A stretch of 64,000 bases of DNA from Halobaculum magnesiiphilum (GTDB lineage: Archaea; Halobacteriota; Halobacteria; Halobacteriales; Haloferacaceae). How positions within the stretch are numbered: position 1 is the first letter of the stretch; each line of letters opens with the position of its first letter. The stretch covers positions 434,001-498,000 of the forward strand of contig NZ_CP081958.1 in the NCBI RefSeq assembly GCF_019823105.1, written 5' to 3'. Below the pieces are notes generated by a model that did no database searches, had not been told where the DNA came from, and worked only from the letters and a program-made list of their open reading frames with translations. The translations under genes and the position numbers were made by a program. Below, in pieces: positions 43,101 through 51,863 of this stretch.

Positions 43101-44749
43101 TCCTCAAAGTATCGAGAGAGCCGTCTGATGTCCCGGTAGTCGAAGGCGTACTTGTCCGTCCACGTACCCGAACTTCCCCCGTCAGTATACGTCACGAGAG
43201 AGTCCCAGTTCTGGTGCTGTACATCGAACTCAGCGCACAGCTTCCGGAGGTTCGGCTTGCCTCTCACCGCGAGTTCGAAGTAGATACGTTCGGTCGCGTC
43301 TTCGGTGTTCGTCGCCGACTTCTGCATCGATCTGCGGGAACAAGTGATCCCGAACGAGAGGAAGAGGGCGTTCAGCTGTTCGATCTTGATCTCGTTCGCT
43401 TGGGTAACGCGAACTTCGTTCTCACGAACCTCCGACTCTAAGGACAGGAATGTCGATACGAACGCCCGTTTCACGTCGTCAGGAGCGTTCAATACCCAAT
43501 CCGGGAACCGTACCTGACGCCCGCGTCCCGGGTCGATACTGAGATACGTTGAGAGGAAGACTGCGAACGCGCTCCCGCCGACCGTGTAGTTCGGACCGTC
43601 GTGGTGACGAACCTCCAGATCGAACCGATCCCGGACGGTCTCTCGGACGGTGTCCAGCACACCGTCACGGACGCTCTGTGCAATCATCACGCTCTCGTTG
43701 CGTTCGTACTCGCCGATGAGTCCCTCCGCGAGCACGAACGCGGCGAACGTCGCGATGTCCTCATCGACCGTTCGCGGCGAACGGAACCGCTCAACGGTGC
43801 CGTTCCCTTTCTTCGTGAGAATCTCGCGCTCGTCGAGCGACTCGGCCTCTCTTTTCAGGAGATTCACAAACTCCGTCGACCGGTGATCCGAGCGCCCAGT
43901 CACGAGATTGTACACTGTGGCAATGCTGACCCCGAGGCGCTTGGAGACATCCTCCATCGATAGCTCTGCGAGGGCCAGCGAGTCTCTGAGTTCCTCCTCG
44001 GATACGTCGGCAGTATCGTCAGCGGCCGAGAGCGCCGATAGGATCCGGTCCGCATCCGATCCCGTGAGAACCCTCGAAAATCGCTCACGAAGCCGTTCGA
44101 TCGCGGCTGCTCGATCCGGTTCGATCGTTTGGGAGGGGAGATCGATCCGTTTCGGAACGCCGATCCGGTCGCCCTCGGAGACATCCGAGGCACTGACCCA
44201 CTCTCTCCCGTCTGGACGCTCCATGAGCAACGGGTGATCCGGAGTCACCTCGACTTCGCGTCCGTACACCGTCTCGATCCGCCTGAGCTCGCCGTCGTAC
44301 TGCTCCGTGTATACGAAGGAGTCCCTCGTTTCGACGTCGTCACCGTGTAGGGAGTACGCCGAAACGTCACTATCGTAGAGCTCACCCGTCTCTTCCACGT
44401 CGGCGAGTTTGTCAGTCCGCCGCTGCTTCAACTCCTCGGCGCGTATCACCCTCGCCTCACCAGCAGCTGTGACGACCATCGGAGTGTCGGGCCGCACGCA
44501 CTTCCCGCTCCCCGTCGGCGACGCGACCAGACAGTTCTCGCGGTCGTCAATGAGGGGGATCGCCTCGCGCTGTGGCGGCGTGAAGAAGCCGCCGTTGCCC
44601 CCGACGTACGGGCCGAACTGGTCGACCCACCACTCGCGAACGCTCGGTTCCAGCCGGTCGAGCACGTCGCCGTCGGCGATCTCGACGGTTTCGGGATCGA
44701 AATCGTAGTCGGCGTCGGTCGCGGCGAGCAGCTCCCGACCGTCGGTCAT
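40163..44749 (-). CDS. Lhr-type large DEAD-family helicase, intein-interrupted
   Basis: A 1528-residue precursor; after removal of a 563-residue intein (residues 84-646) the mature helicase has 965 residues. The N-terminal extein has the Q-motif-like [13 protein letters not shown] and ASPTGSGK; rejoining with TLASF restores Walker A GSGKT. Downstream are [85 protein letters not shown], the winged-helix part and the C-terminal Lhr-specific domain with an acidic end. Lhr helicases unwind DNA or RNA-DNA hybrids in repair. An ACTTACC box ~26 bases upstream supports ATG 44749. The intein insertion in the P-loop means activity depends on splicing. Confidence 0.92.
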   Translation of the reverse strand: MTDGRELLAATDADYDFDPETVEIADGDVLDRLEPSVREWWVDQFGPYVGGNGGFFTPPQREAIPLIDDRENCLVASPTGSGKCVRPDTPMVVTAAGEARVIRAEELKQRRTDKLADVEETGELYDSDVSAYSLHGDDVETRDSFVYTEQYDGELRRIETVYGREVEVTPDHPLLMERPDGREWVSASDVSEGDRIGVPKRIDLPSQTIEPDRAAAIERLRERFSRVLTGSDADRILSALSAADDTADVSEEELRDSLALAELSMEDVSKRLGVSIATVYNLVTGRSDHRSTEFVNLLKREAESLDEREILTKKGNGTVERFRSPRTVDEDIATFAAFVLAEGLIGEYERNESVMIAQSVRDGVLDTVRETVRDRFDLEVRHHDGPNYTVGGSAFAVFLSTYLSIDPGRGRQVRFPDWVLNAPDDVKRAFVSTFLSLESEVRENEVRVTQANEIKIEQLNALFLSFGITCSRRSMQKSATNTEDATERIYFELAVRGKPNLRKLCAEFDVQHQNWDSLVTYTDGGSSGTWTDKYAFDYRDIRRLSRYFEDDEAFDDALGNVYEVVRRSGYATGRALAALEEVLSDLPTDPFTTELASKVNRRRDENVMWLEVTDTGTVSYSGEIVDLSVPDTHNFVGGRGAMYLHNTLASFTAILNDLFRREREAEEGLDDGVYCLYVSPLKSLANDITRNLAEPIEGITANLADRGHDTGIRQAIRHGDTPDGERRAMLESPPHVLNTTPETLAILLNSPKFKETLRSVEYVVVDEIHSLADNKRGTHLAVSLERLERLCEGSPTRIGCSATIEPLSTMATFLVGGQAGDGEVDAAGDGTIDAADGTDGDEWKPRDCEIVDTRFVRDFDLRLECPTDDLIDTPRDVVNERFYDRLRELIDGHENTLVFTNTRSGAERVLTNLRERYGYDEADSGCHHGSMSKEHREAVEEKLKSGDVDVVTTSTSLELGIDMPHVDLVVQVGSPKSVASLLQRVGRAGHRLGRTVEGRVIALDRDELVECAVMLRKAEEGFVDRVFVPENAQDVAAQQVYGMAINGVKREADVRDTLRSAYPYRNYSDAEWEQLRRYLTADYEGMEERNAYAKVWRDTNDPPDGEHHYEEFDVGEPLIGKRGRLARVIYMTNIGTIPDSFTIDVFVRGGDEWVGQLDEGYLDTLEPGDVFQLGGSTYQYSYRRGSKVYVDPSSQRPTVPSWFSERLPLSYDLGREILAFQAEVTDRLGAGGPADARRWLRRLPLDENAVRAITRMFDEQRRYLGPEGVSTPDRLVVEQVLDRTEYRRHYHVHSAYGREFNDGLSRLVAYRCSRRANANVQVAVADNGFTVTMPLNRKVDVADVIASIDSEEAYPDFRSALRGTDLLKRYFRINATRSLMILKRYKGYEKSAAQQQVSAEMLVSFAEGLDSFAVLEETYREIVEDKLNLSGIREVLAAIRAGEIEVVRHEVDAPSPRAFGLATLSASDTVLAEDEDAALAEFHARVMEELDDETADAEGVDDGGDGYDGVDLGGVLADSETPTDSGRD
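42812..44500 (-). other. Intein in the Walker A motif of the Lhr helicase
   Basis: 563 residues, from Cys (codon at 44498-44500, after ...SGK) to Asn (codon at 42812-42814), followed by Thr (+1). Splicing block A is [10 protein letters not shown]. Block B contains TPDH (intein residues ~86-89), block F is [16 protein letters not shown] and block G is MYLHN. Between them are a helix-turn-helix-like segment (~170-215), an LAGLIDADG-type motif ([12 protein letters not shown], ~252-263) and a weaker second copy ([14 protein letters not shown], ~346-358). The DNA is visibly less GC-rich and uses more A/T third positions than the exteins, which suggests separate origin. Confidence 0.93.
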
Positions 44750-44881
44750 TGCGATCGCCAGGGGCCGCGGCGGTAAGTGGGTTGTGGGGGTCAGGGGCGC
44801 GCGAGCGACGCCGCCCGAGCGATACGGTGCGTCGTCCGCCCGAACCGCAACCCCTTCCCCGACCGACGCGGACCCACGACC

Positions 44882-45754
44882 ATGCGCGTCACGTTCCTCG
44901 GGACCGGCTCGGCGATGCCCGTCGCCGACCGCGTCCAGACCGGCCTGCTCGTGGAGTCCGCGCCGGGCGACCGACGCCCGCTGCTGGTCGACTGCGGCGC
45001 CGGGATCGTCCACCGGCTCTCCCAGACCGACCCCGGCTACGAGGCCGTCTCGACGGTCCTGTTGACGCATCACCACCTCGACCACGTCTCCGACCTCCTC
45101 GCGCTGCTGAAGGCGCGCTGGCTCGCCGGCGAGGAGCGCCTCCACGTCGTCGGCCCGCCCGGCACGAAGGCGCTGCTCGACGACCTGCTGTCGGTCGGCG
45201 CCTACGAGTACCTCGACGGCCGCGCGGACCTGAGCGTCCGCGAGGTCCACCCCGGCGCCGAGTTCTCGCTGGCCGGCCTGGACATCGAGGCGTTCGAGAC
45301 CCGCCACTCCAAGCAGTGTCTCGCCTACCGGTTCGCGGATCGGGGCGGCGAAGCGGACACCGCTGACGACGGGGGCGACGCCGAGGCGACGGACGACGAC
45401 CCGACGGACGGCGACACGGACCCGGATGCGGCGGAAGATACGACCGACGACGCCGCCGGCGGCGACTTCGTCTTCTCGGGCGACTCCGAGGCGTTCGCGG
45501 GGCTCGCGAACTTCGCCGAGGGGGCGCGCGTGCTCGCGCACGACTGCTCGTTCCCCGACGAGGTCGACGTGGACAACCACCCGACGCCGACGCAGTTGGG
45601 CGAGGCGCTCGCCGGCCGCGACATCGACCGCGTCTACCTCACGCACCTGTACCCCCACACCGAGGGTCGCCACGAGGAGATGCTCGAATCGATCGGCCGC
45701 CACTTCGACGGCGACGTGCGGGTCGCACGCGACGGGCTCAGGTTCGAGCTGTGA
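44882..45754 (+). CDS. rnz: Ribonuclease Z-like metallo-beta-lactamase
   Basis: A 290-residue metallo-beta-lactamase-fold hydrolase. It has FLGTGSAMPVADRVQTGLLV, the metal motif THHHLDHVSD at residues 63-68, the HSKQCLAYRF strand-turn, HDCSF, and a late THLYPHTEG. The order fits tRNA 3' endonuclease (RNase Z), which trims tRNA precursors lacking encoded CCA, as is the case for the tRNAs in this window. An Asp/Glu/Thr-rich insert of ~40 residues lies near residue 160. Substrate specificity is not proven by sequence; a related nuclease function is possible. Confidence 0.82.
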   Translation: MRVTFLGTGSAMPVADRVQTGLLVESAPGDRRPLLVDCGAGIVHRLSQTDPGYEAVSTVLLTHHHLDHVSDLLALLKARWLAGEERLHVVGPPGTKALLDDLLSVGAYEYLDGRADLSVREVHPGAEFSLAGLDIEAFETRHSKQCLAYRFADRGGEADTADDGGDAEATDDDPTDGDTDPDAAEDTTDDAAGGDFVFSGDSEAFAGLANFAEGARVLAHDCSFPDEVDVDNHPTPTQLGEALAGRDIDRVYLTHLYPHTEGRHEEMLESIGRHFDGDVRVARDGLRFEL

Positions 45755-45767
45755 GCGAGGGCACGCG

Positions 45768-46751
45768 GTGAACCGCGACGCGCTCGGGTTCCTCACGCTC
45801 GCGGCGCTGTGGGGCACGGCGTTCGTCGCGACGAAGGCTGCGCTCGCGGAGTTCCCGCCCGTATTGCTCGCGGCGCTACGCTTCGACATCGCCGCCGCGG
45901 TCCTCGTCGCCGTCGCGGTCGCCTCGGGCGGGCGGTTCAGGCCGACGGGGTGGGGAGACCTCGCGCCGATCCTCGCCGGAGGGACGTTCAGCATCGGCCT
46001 CCACCACGCGCTGTTGTTCACCGGACAGCAGTACGTCCCCAGCGCCGTCGCGGCGACGCTGCTCGGGCTGATCCCCGTGCTCACGCCCGTCGCCGCCCGC
46101 GCGGTCCGGCCGGACGAGCGGATCGACGCCGTCGGCGCCGTCGGCCTGCTCGTCGGCTTCGCCGGGCTCCTCCTGATCGCCGACCCCGACGCCGGTCGAC
46201 TCGCGGTCGAGGCGGTGCTCGCACGCGGCGACGGCCTGCTCGTGGGCGGAGCAGGTACGGGGCTGGGGGCGGTCCTCGTCGGCGGATCGGCCGCGAACCT
46301 CGGCGCGCTGTTCGTGTTCGGGTCGGCCGTCGCGTGGGTCGCGGGCGCGGTGACGACCCGCGAGGACGACGCGACGCTGGGGCCGCTCGCGTTGCAGGCG
46401 TGGATGGCCGTCGTCGGCGCGGTGTTGCTCCACGTCGCCGCCGCGGTCGTCGGCCAGTCGCCCGCCGCGCTCGACCCGTCGACGACCGGGCTGGCGTGGC
46501 TCGCGTACCTCGCGGTCGTCCCCGGCGCCGGCGGGTTCCTGTTGTACTTCCGACTGCTCGACCGGCTCGGCCCGATCCGGGCGGGGCTGTTGGAGTACGC
46601 CATCCCGCCCTTCGCCGCGCTGTTCGGGTTCCTCGTGCTCGGCGAGACGCTCGCGGCCAACACCGCATGGGGGTTCGGCTGCATCTTCGCCGCGTTCGTC
46701 CTGGTCCAGCGCGCGCCGATCCGGGGGGCGCTCCGGCGACAGTTCGGGTGA
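45768..46751 (+). CDS. EamA/DMT-family transporter
   Basis: A 327-residue protein with about ten membrane segments in two EamA units: the first unit has LWGTAFVATKAALAEFPPVLL and a GLLLIADPD end, the second YLAVVPGAGGFLLYFRLLDRLGPI and LVLGETLAANTAWGFGCIF. It belongs to the same superfamily as the protein at 10749-11672, but identity looks low. The GTG start lies 13 bases past the RNase Z stop, so co-transcription is likely. The substrate is unknown. Confidence 0.82.
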   Translation: MNRDALGFLTLAALWGTAFVATKAALAEFPPVLLAALRFDIAAAVLVAVAVASGGRFRPTGWGDLAPILAGGTFSIGLHHALLFTGQQYVPSAVAATLLGLIPVLTPVAARAVRPDERIDAVGAVGLLVGFAGLLLIADPDAGRLAVEAVLARGDGLLVGGAGTGLGAVLVGGSAANLGALFVFGSAVAWVAGAVTTREDDATLGPLALQAWMAVVGAVLLHVAAAVVGQSPAALDPSTTGLAWLAYLAVVPGAGGFLLYFRLLDRLGPIRAGLLEYAIPPFAALFGFLVLGETLAANTAWGFGCIFAAFVLVQRAPIRGALRRQFG

Positions 46752-46858
46752 GTTCGTCGGCTCGGATCCACGGACTCGACGCCGTCGGCGACTTGTTGGC
46801 TGAGTGAGGACTCATGGCGAAACGGAGGGTTAATCCGTTCGTACTGTCAGTTCTCGGT

Positions 46859-48403
46859 ATGTACGGGACGCCCGCCGATCGCGCGCTCGCGGTCCTCGCG
46901 GTCGGAGCGGACGCGAGCCGGGTGGGTCCGTCGTCAGCTCTCGAACGTGCCCTCCCCGAGTCGTCGTCCGTCGCGACCGTCGACTCGATCGCCGCCACCC
47001 TCGATCGCGACCTCGACGCGATCGATTGCATCGTCACCGCGTTCACGCTCGCCGACGGCACCGCGGTCGACCTCCATCGGCGGCTGTCCACGCTGACGGC
47101 CCCGCCGCCCGTCGTGCTCGTCGTCGACGCGAGCGACGGATCGGTGCCCGCGGGCGCCGTCTCGACGCCGTTCGCGGATGTCTTCGCCGCCGACCGTGAC
47201 GAGGACGAACGCACCGACCGAGATCGGTCCGATCCCGCCCGCCTCGCGGCGGCAGTCACGTCCGTCGTCCCCGGCGACGACGGCCCGACGGTCGCCGACG
47301 GGCTTCCCCGGGACAGGCGCTCGCTCGACGCCCTGAAGGCGACCCTGTTCGACCGACTCTTCACCGAGATCCCGCTGCACTCGTACGTCAAGGACGGGGA
47401 GGCGCGACACGTGATGGTGAGCGAGGCGCCCGTCGACAGGCGGATCCACCGGTTCGGCGAGGAGTACCTCGGCCGACGCGACATCGACGGCGTCGTTCCG
47501 GAGTCGGACGCGCGCGAGCCGTACGAGGACGACCTGCGCGTGATCGAGACCGGAACGCCGATCGTGAACAAGGAGGAGCACTACGCGTCGGCCGACCGGT
47601 GGTTCCGGACCTCGAAGGTGCCGTGGACCGACGGCGACGGCGAGGTCGCCGGCCTGATCGGCATCTCCCAGGAGATAACCGCCCGAAAGGACCGCGAGCG
47701 CCAACTGGAGATCACCCACCACGTCGTCCGGCACACGCTCCGGAACAAGCTGAACGTGATCCTGGGTCGGTGCGACCGCATCCGTCGGGGCGGCCGCGTC
47801 ACGAACAACGTCGAGCGGATCGCCGAGGCCGCCGCGGCGCTGACCGACACCGTCGACAACCAGCAGACGATCCTCGGGATGATGCTCGGGGACCCGGACC
47901 CGACGCCGACGGACCTCACGTGCCTCGTTCGCCACCGGATCGAGGCGGCCCGGACCCGTCGACCGGACGCCGAGATCGACGCCGCCCTCGACGACGGCGT
48001 CGTCGGGCTCGCTACCGAGAGCGTCGACCGCGCGGTCGACCAGCTCCTCGGCAACGCGTTCGACCACGCCGACGGCACCCCGGAGGTGACGGTCACGCTC
48101 GAGGACGGGGACGACGAGGCGCGGCTGTGCGTCCGCGACGGGGCGCCGGAGATCCCGGCGTTCGAGGTCGAGGTGCTGACCGGTCGCCGGTCGATCGACC
48201 ACCTCAACCACACCGCCGGCCTGGGGCTGTGGATCGTTCAGTGGGCGATGAAACACTCGGGCGGGGAGGTCTCGTTCGACCGGACCGACGACGGCGGCAA
48301 CGAGGTCACGCTGACGTTCCCGTATCCCGAGGCCGAGCGTGACGCCGTCGCGGACGACGGAACCCCCGAAAAAGTCGGGTCGGACGGCGCGGACGGCGCC
48401 TGA
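46859..48403 (+). CDS. Sensor histidine kinase with pseudo-receiver and PAS domains
   Basis: A 514-residue soluble histidine kinase. The first ~115 residues look like a degenerate receiver fold (RALAVLAVGADASRVGPSS, IDCIVTAFTLADGTAVDLH, VVLVVDASDGS). Residues ~160-290 form a PAS domain (FTEIPLHSYVKDGEARHVMV ... VPWTDGDGEVAGLIGISQEIT). The H-box is THHVVRHTLRNKLNVILGR; the ATPase domain has QLLGNAFDHADG and GLGLWIVQWA. There are no membrane segments, so it senses internal signals or a partner. ATG 46859 was chosen because GGTTAATC sits ~30 bases upstream; an in-frame ATG at 46814 is an alternative. No response regulator is adjacent. Confidence 0.82.
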   Translation: MYGTPADRALAVLAVGADASRVGPSSALERALPESSSVATVDSIAATLDRDLDAIDCIVTAFTLADGTAVDLHRRLSTLTAPPPVVLVVDASDGSVPAGAVSTPFADVFAADRDEDERTDRDRSDPARLAAAVTSVVPGDDGPTVADGLPRDRRSLDALKATLFDRLFTEIPLHSYVKDGEARHVMVSEAPVDRRIHRFGEEYLGRRDIDGVVPESDAREPYEDDLRVIETGTPIVNKEEHYASADRWFRTSKVPWTDGDGEVAGLIGISQEITARKDRERQLEITHHVVRHTLRNKLNVILGRCDRIRRGGRVTNNVERIAEAAAALTDTVDNQQTILGMMLGDPDPTPTDLTCLVRHRIEAARTRRPDAEIDAALDDGVVGLATESVDRAVDQLLGNAFDHADGTPEVTVTLEDGDDEARLCVRDGAPEIPAFEVEVLTGRRSIDHLNHTAGLGLWIVQWAMKHSGGEVSFDRTDDGGNEVTLTFPYPEAERDAVADDGTPEKVGSDGADGA

Positions 48404-48428
48404 CTCGCCCGATCCGCGTCCCGCTGAC

Positions 48429-49175
48429 TCACCCGATCCGCGTCCCGGCGTCCCCGCCCGCGAGGAACGTCCCGACGGCGTCGGGACCGAACACGTACGC
48501 CGGCGAGCCGAGCGCGAGCAGCTCCCGCACCTTCGCGGCCATCCCCCCGGTCACGTCAGTCGAATCGCTGGCCCCGAGCGCGTCGGCGACCTCGTCGAAG
48601 TCGTCGATGTGGGGGATCACCTCGTCGTCGCCGTCGAGAACGCCCGGAACCGTCGAGCAGAGCCCCACGCGGTCCGCGTCGAGCGCGCTCGCCAGTTCCG
48701 TGACGAGTTCGTCGCCCGAGAGGACGGTGACGCCCTCGCCGGCGTGGACGACGCCGTCGCCGTGGAGCACCGGCACGAACCCCTCGTCGACCATCGTCGC
48801 GACCTGCTCGGTCATCAGCGTGAGGTCGCCGTCCGCGTCGCGGGCGGCCGCCGAGAACGGGTGCACCGGGACCGCGGGCACGTTTTCGCTATCCAGCCGC
48901 GAGAGGACGAACTGGTTCAGCGTCTTCATCGCGCCGTGGACGGCCATGATGCCGCCAACGTCGCGGATGCCCTCGCTCGCGCTCACGCCGTGTTCGGCGG
49001 CGTGGTGGTGGCCGAATGAGCCGCCGCCGTGGACGACCACGAGGTCCTCGACGGCACCGTCGTCGAGGGCGGCCGCGATCGCCTCCGCCAGCGCAGCGAG
49101 CGCCTCGCCGTCGAGCGTCTCCGGCCGGTCCTTCTCGGTGATGACCGACCCGCCGAGCTTTACGATTGTGACCAT
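48429..49175 (-). CDS. ipk: Isopentenyl phosphate kinase
   Basis: It phosphorylates isopentenyl phosphate to isopentenyl diphosphate, the last step of the archaeal (alternative) mevalonate pathway for ether lipids. The 248-residue amino-acid-kinase fold shows VKLGGSVITEK, the catalytic histidine in VVHGGGSFGHHHAAEHG, VHPFSAAARDADGDL, GVVHAGEGVTVLSGDELV and DVTGGMAAKVRELL. It starts right after the mevalonate kinase stop codon, so both are in one operon. Confidence 0.93.
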   Translation of the reverse strand: MVTIVKLGGSVITEKDRPETLDGEALAALAEAIAAALDDGAVEDLVVVHGGGSFGHHHAAEHGVSASEGIRDVGGIMAVHGAMKTLNQFVLSRLDSENVPAVPVHPFSAAARDADGDLTLMTEQVATMVDEGFVPVLHGDGVVHAGEGVTVLSGDELVTELASALDADRVGLCSTVPGVLDGDDEVIPHIDDFDEVADALGASDSTDVTGGMAAKVRELLALGSPAYVFGPDAVGTFLAGGDAGTRIG

Positions 49176-50192
49176 CTACGCCGCCTCCACGCGGACGCCC
49201 TCGGTCGCCAACTCGGCGCGGAACGACTGCTCGCACTCGGCGGTGTAGCCGAGCGCGTGCTGCGTCTCGTCGGTCGGATCGAGCGCGACGATGCAGCCGC
49301 CGCCGCCCGCGCCGGTGAGCTTCGCGCCGGCGGCGCCCGCGTCCCGGGCGGCCCACACCATCGCGTCCAGCGAGCGGGCCGAGACGCCGAGCGCCTCCAG
49401 CAGCCCGTGGTTGAAGTTCATCAGCTCGCCCAGATCGGCGAGCAGGTCGTCGCCGGGCTCGCGTTCGGGGTCGGCATCCGACAGGAGCCGCTCGCCCTCC
49501 CGGGTGAGGTCGCCGACCGTCTCGACGGTGTCGGCGGCGAACGCGTGCTCCTCCCGAAGCGCGCGAACCCCCGCGACGAGTTCGCCGGTGTCGCCGGCGC
49601 CGCCGTCGTAGCCGACGACGAACGGCAGCGGCGGGGCGTCGATCGTCCGCGTGTCGTCCCCCTCGACGCGGACGGCCCCGCCCATGGCGGAACAGAACGT
49701 GTCCGCGCGGGAGGCCTGGCCCTCCTGCACCTCGTACTCCGCCTCGTAGGCGCGCCGGGCGACCTCCTCGGGGTCGAGTTCGGTCCCGAGGGCGCGCGTC
49801 GCCGCGTCGATGCCGGCGACGACGACGGCCGCCGAGGACCCCAGTCCCGCGCCCAACGGGATCGCCGACTCGACGGTGATGTCGAAGCCGGCGTCGGGAC
49901 GGTCCGCGGCCTCGCGCGCCTGTCGGACCGCCGCCTCGATGTACTCCATCGCCGCCTCGACCAGCGGCGCCGGGGCGTCGATGTCGGGTCGGTCGTCGAT
50001 GCTCCCGCCCCAGGTGACGGTGAAGCCGTCCAGCGAGAGGTCCGCCGCGTCGACGCGGACGCGGCCGTCCTCGCGCGGCTCGACGGTCACCCGCGCGCGG
50101 CGCTCGACCGCACACGGCACCGCGGGCTCGCCGTACACGACCGCGTGCTCGCCGAAGAGGTACACCTTCCCCGGCGCGCTGCAGGTTGTCAT
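49176..50192 (-). CDS. mvk: Mevalonate kinase
   Basis: GHMP-family kinase that makes 5-phosphomevalonate. In haloarchaea it is followed by decarboxylation and then isopentenyl phosphate kinase, encoded next. The 338-residue protein has APGKVYLFGEHAVVYGEPAV, the phosphate loop ESAIPLGAGLGSSAAVVVAG and the third GHMP motif KLTGAGGGGCIVAL. ATG 50192 gives the canonical MTTCSAPGK start; a start 15 bases upstream would add five residues. Confidence 0.93.
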   Translation of the reverse strand: MTTCSAPGKVYLFGEHAVVYGEPAVPCAVERRARVTVEPREDGRVRVDAADLSLDGFTVTWGGSIDDRPDIDAPAPLVEAAMEYIEAAVRQAREAADRPDAGFDITVESAIPLGAGLGSSAAVVVAGIDAATRALGTELDPEEVARRAYEAEYEVQEGQASRADTFCSAMGGAVRVEGDDTRTIDAPPLPFVVGYDGGAGDTGELVAGVRALREEHAFAADTVETVGDLTREGERLLSDADPEREPGDDLLADLGELMNFNHGLLEALGVSARSLDAMVWAARDAGAAGAKLTGAGGGGCIVALDPTDETQHALGYTAECEQSFRAELATEGVRVEAA

Positions 50193-50550
50193 ACCCGCGA
50201 CCAACACCCCGCGCCTAACAGCCGTTTCGACTCCCGCCGGCGAACCCCGCTCTCGACTTCGATACGCGCTGCGGTACGATTATATGAGACGCCCTCCCGT
50301 GTCGAACTGTGGTGCGGGGGAACCGCCCTTCGGCGGCGCCCGTCCGGCCACGCTCGAAACCGCGGACACGCGACCCGGGGAAAGAGGGAACGCACGCCGT
50401 CGCGACCGCGATCCGGTCCGATCGGCTCCGCGGTGGCGACTTCGACACGACGGCCGTCCCGACCCGATCGGCCGCACGCGAGTCGCCCCGATTATCTCGT
50501 TCGATACTATGGGCGCTGGAATTATGTGGGCGGCCGTGCCAGCGGATCGC
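50193..50550. other. Intergenic region between mvk and the STAS-like gene
   Basis: 358 bases. The minus strand near 50213 has GTTAGG as a likely mvk TATA box. The + strand holds GATTATATG at 50278-50286, then a strong hairpin CCGCC-CTTC-GGCGG (50327-50340), and an ATTATG box at ~50521-50526 for the gene at 50551. The frame is open from 50284 into that gene, but its residues are Arg/Pro-rich and unconvincing as protein. Confidence 0.45.
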
Positions 50551-50898
50551 ATGAGTTCGACGACGCCGAACGCCGCCCCGAACGTGGACCGAAGTCGGGA
50601 CGGCACGTGCTTGCGGGTCGAGCTCTCGGGGGAGTTCGAGGCCGCGGACGTCGTCACCGCGATGGCGCGTGCGCGCCACGTCGCCGAGGACTGCGACGCC
50701 GAGTTCGGTGTCGTCGTCGACGTTCGCGAGTTCACCGCCCGCGGGACCGCCCTCGCCGCGCTCGGCGAGTGGGAGACGTTCCTGCGCATGGCGGGCGCGA
50801 CCGCGGTCGTCCGCGTCGGCGACGACGACGACGCCGTCGGCGGCGCCGACCGTCGTGCGTCGTCGATCGAGGAGGCCGAACGGATGATCTCCCAGTAG
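50551..50898 (+). CDS. STAS/SpoIIAA-like small protein
   Basis: A 115-residue acidic protein with alternating strands and helices that resembles a STAS or SpoIIAA-like fold: GTCLRVELSGEFEAADVVTA, then AEFGVVVDVREFTARGTALA, then AGATAVVRVGDDDDAVGGAD and an amphipathic end. The assignment is by pattern only. No phosphoacceptor serine context is clear. An ATTATG box ~28 bases upstream of ATG 50551 supports a leaderless start. It sits in the opposite strand between mvk and rps2. Confidence 0.5.
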   Translation: MSSTTPNAAPNVDRSRDGTCLRVELSGEFEAADVVTAMARARHVAEDCDAEFGVVVDVREFTARGTALAALGEWETFLRMAGATAVVRVGDDDDAVGGADRRASSIEEAERMISQ

Positions 50899-51086
50899 AC
50901 ACCGCGCTCGCTCGTTCCGATTCCGAGTTCAACCCGCGAGCGACGGCGTCGGTCGACTTCGCCACGACGCGACGGTGCACCGATGGGGAGCGACGGCGCC
51001 AGGACGCATCGACGCACCGGCGGGGGACGGCGCCGCCGCTGGCGGGCGTGAAGACAAAGGAGTGATCGCGAAATCCAGCCGCCGGC

Positions 51087-51863
51087 TTACAGCTCGGCCT
51101 CGAAGTCCTCGAGGGCGTAGCCGGGCTCGGCGCCGCGGTTGTCGAGCGTCTCGTTGGCGAGCAGCCAGTAGACGACCGACAGGGCGCGGCGACCCTTGTT
51201 GTTCGTCGGGATGACGAGGTCGACGTTGGAGACCTGGTTGTTCGAGTCGCACATCGCGATGACGGGGATGCCGACCGTGATAGCCTCCTTGACCGCCTGC
51301 GCGTCGCCGATGGGGTCGGTGACGACCACCACGTCCGGCTCGATGTAGCCGGCGTACTGGGGGTTCGTCAGCGTCCCCGGAATGAAGCGCCCGGTGCGGG
51401 CGCGCGCGCCGATCGCGTCGGCGAACTTCTCTGCCGGGAAGCGACCGTACTGGCGCGAGGAGGTGACGAGCACCTGCTCGGGGTCGTAGTTCGCCAGGAA
51501 CGAGGCCGCGGTGCGGATGCGGCCGTCCGTCTTGCTCACGTCGAGCACGTACAGGCCGTCGTCGCGGACGCGGTGGATGAACCGCTCCATGTCCTTGGTC
51601 TTCTGCTGGGTCCCGATGTGGACGCCGGCGGAGAGGTAGTCCTCGACGGGGATGAGGAGGTCGGCCTCGTCGTCGGGCATGACGTCCTCGTCGAAGCGCG
51701 GACCGGCGTCCGCCTCCTCGTCGGCGGCCCCCTCGGCCCCCTCGGTCTCCTCGGGCTGTGCGTCTGTCTCGTCGGGCGACTCCTCGGCCGCGGCGGTCTC
51801 TGCGACCTCCTCCTCGGCGTCGGGCGCCTCTTCGGTGTCTGCGTCGTTCTCGGATTCGCTCAT
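51087..51863 (-). CDS. rps2: 30S ribosomal protein S2
   Basis: A 258-residue small-subunit protein. The conserved part begins near residue 70 ([28 protein letters not shown]) and includes [37 protein letters not shown] and [25 protein letters not shown]. The first ~65 residues are an acidic Glu/Asp/Ala tail not present outside haloarchaea. It overlaps the enolase stop by four bases and is last gene of the operon. Confidence 0.95.
   Translation of the reverse strand: MSESENDADTEEAPDAEEEVAETAAAEESPDETDAQPEETEGAEGAADEEADAGPRFDEDVMPDDEADLLIPVEDYLSAGVHIGTQQKTKDMERFIHRVRDDGLYVLDVSKTDGRIRTAASFLANYDPEQVLVTSSRQYGRFPAEKFADAIGARARTGRFIPGTLTNPQYAGYIEPDVVVVTDPIGDAQAVKEAITVGIPVIAMCDSNNQVSNVDLVIPTNNKGRRALSVVYWLLANETLDNRGAEPGYALEDFEAEL

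Noticed and set aside
50284-50550. N-terminal extension of the STAS-like protein from an ATG at 50284 preceded by TATATG
   Set aside because: The frame is open but its residues are Arg/Pro-rich and unlike the downstream domain, and a promoter-like box sits correctly for the start at 50551.
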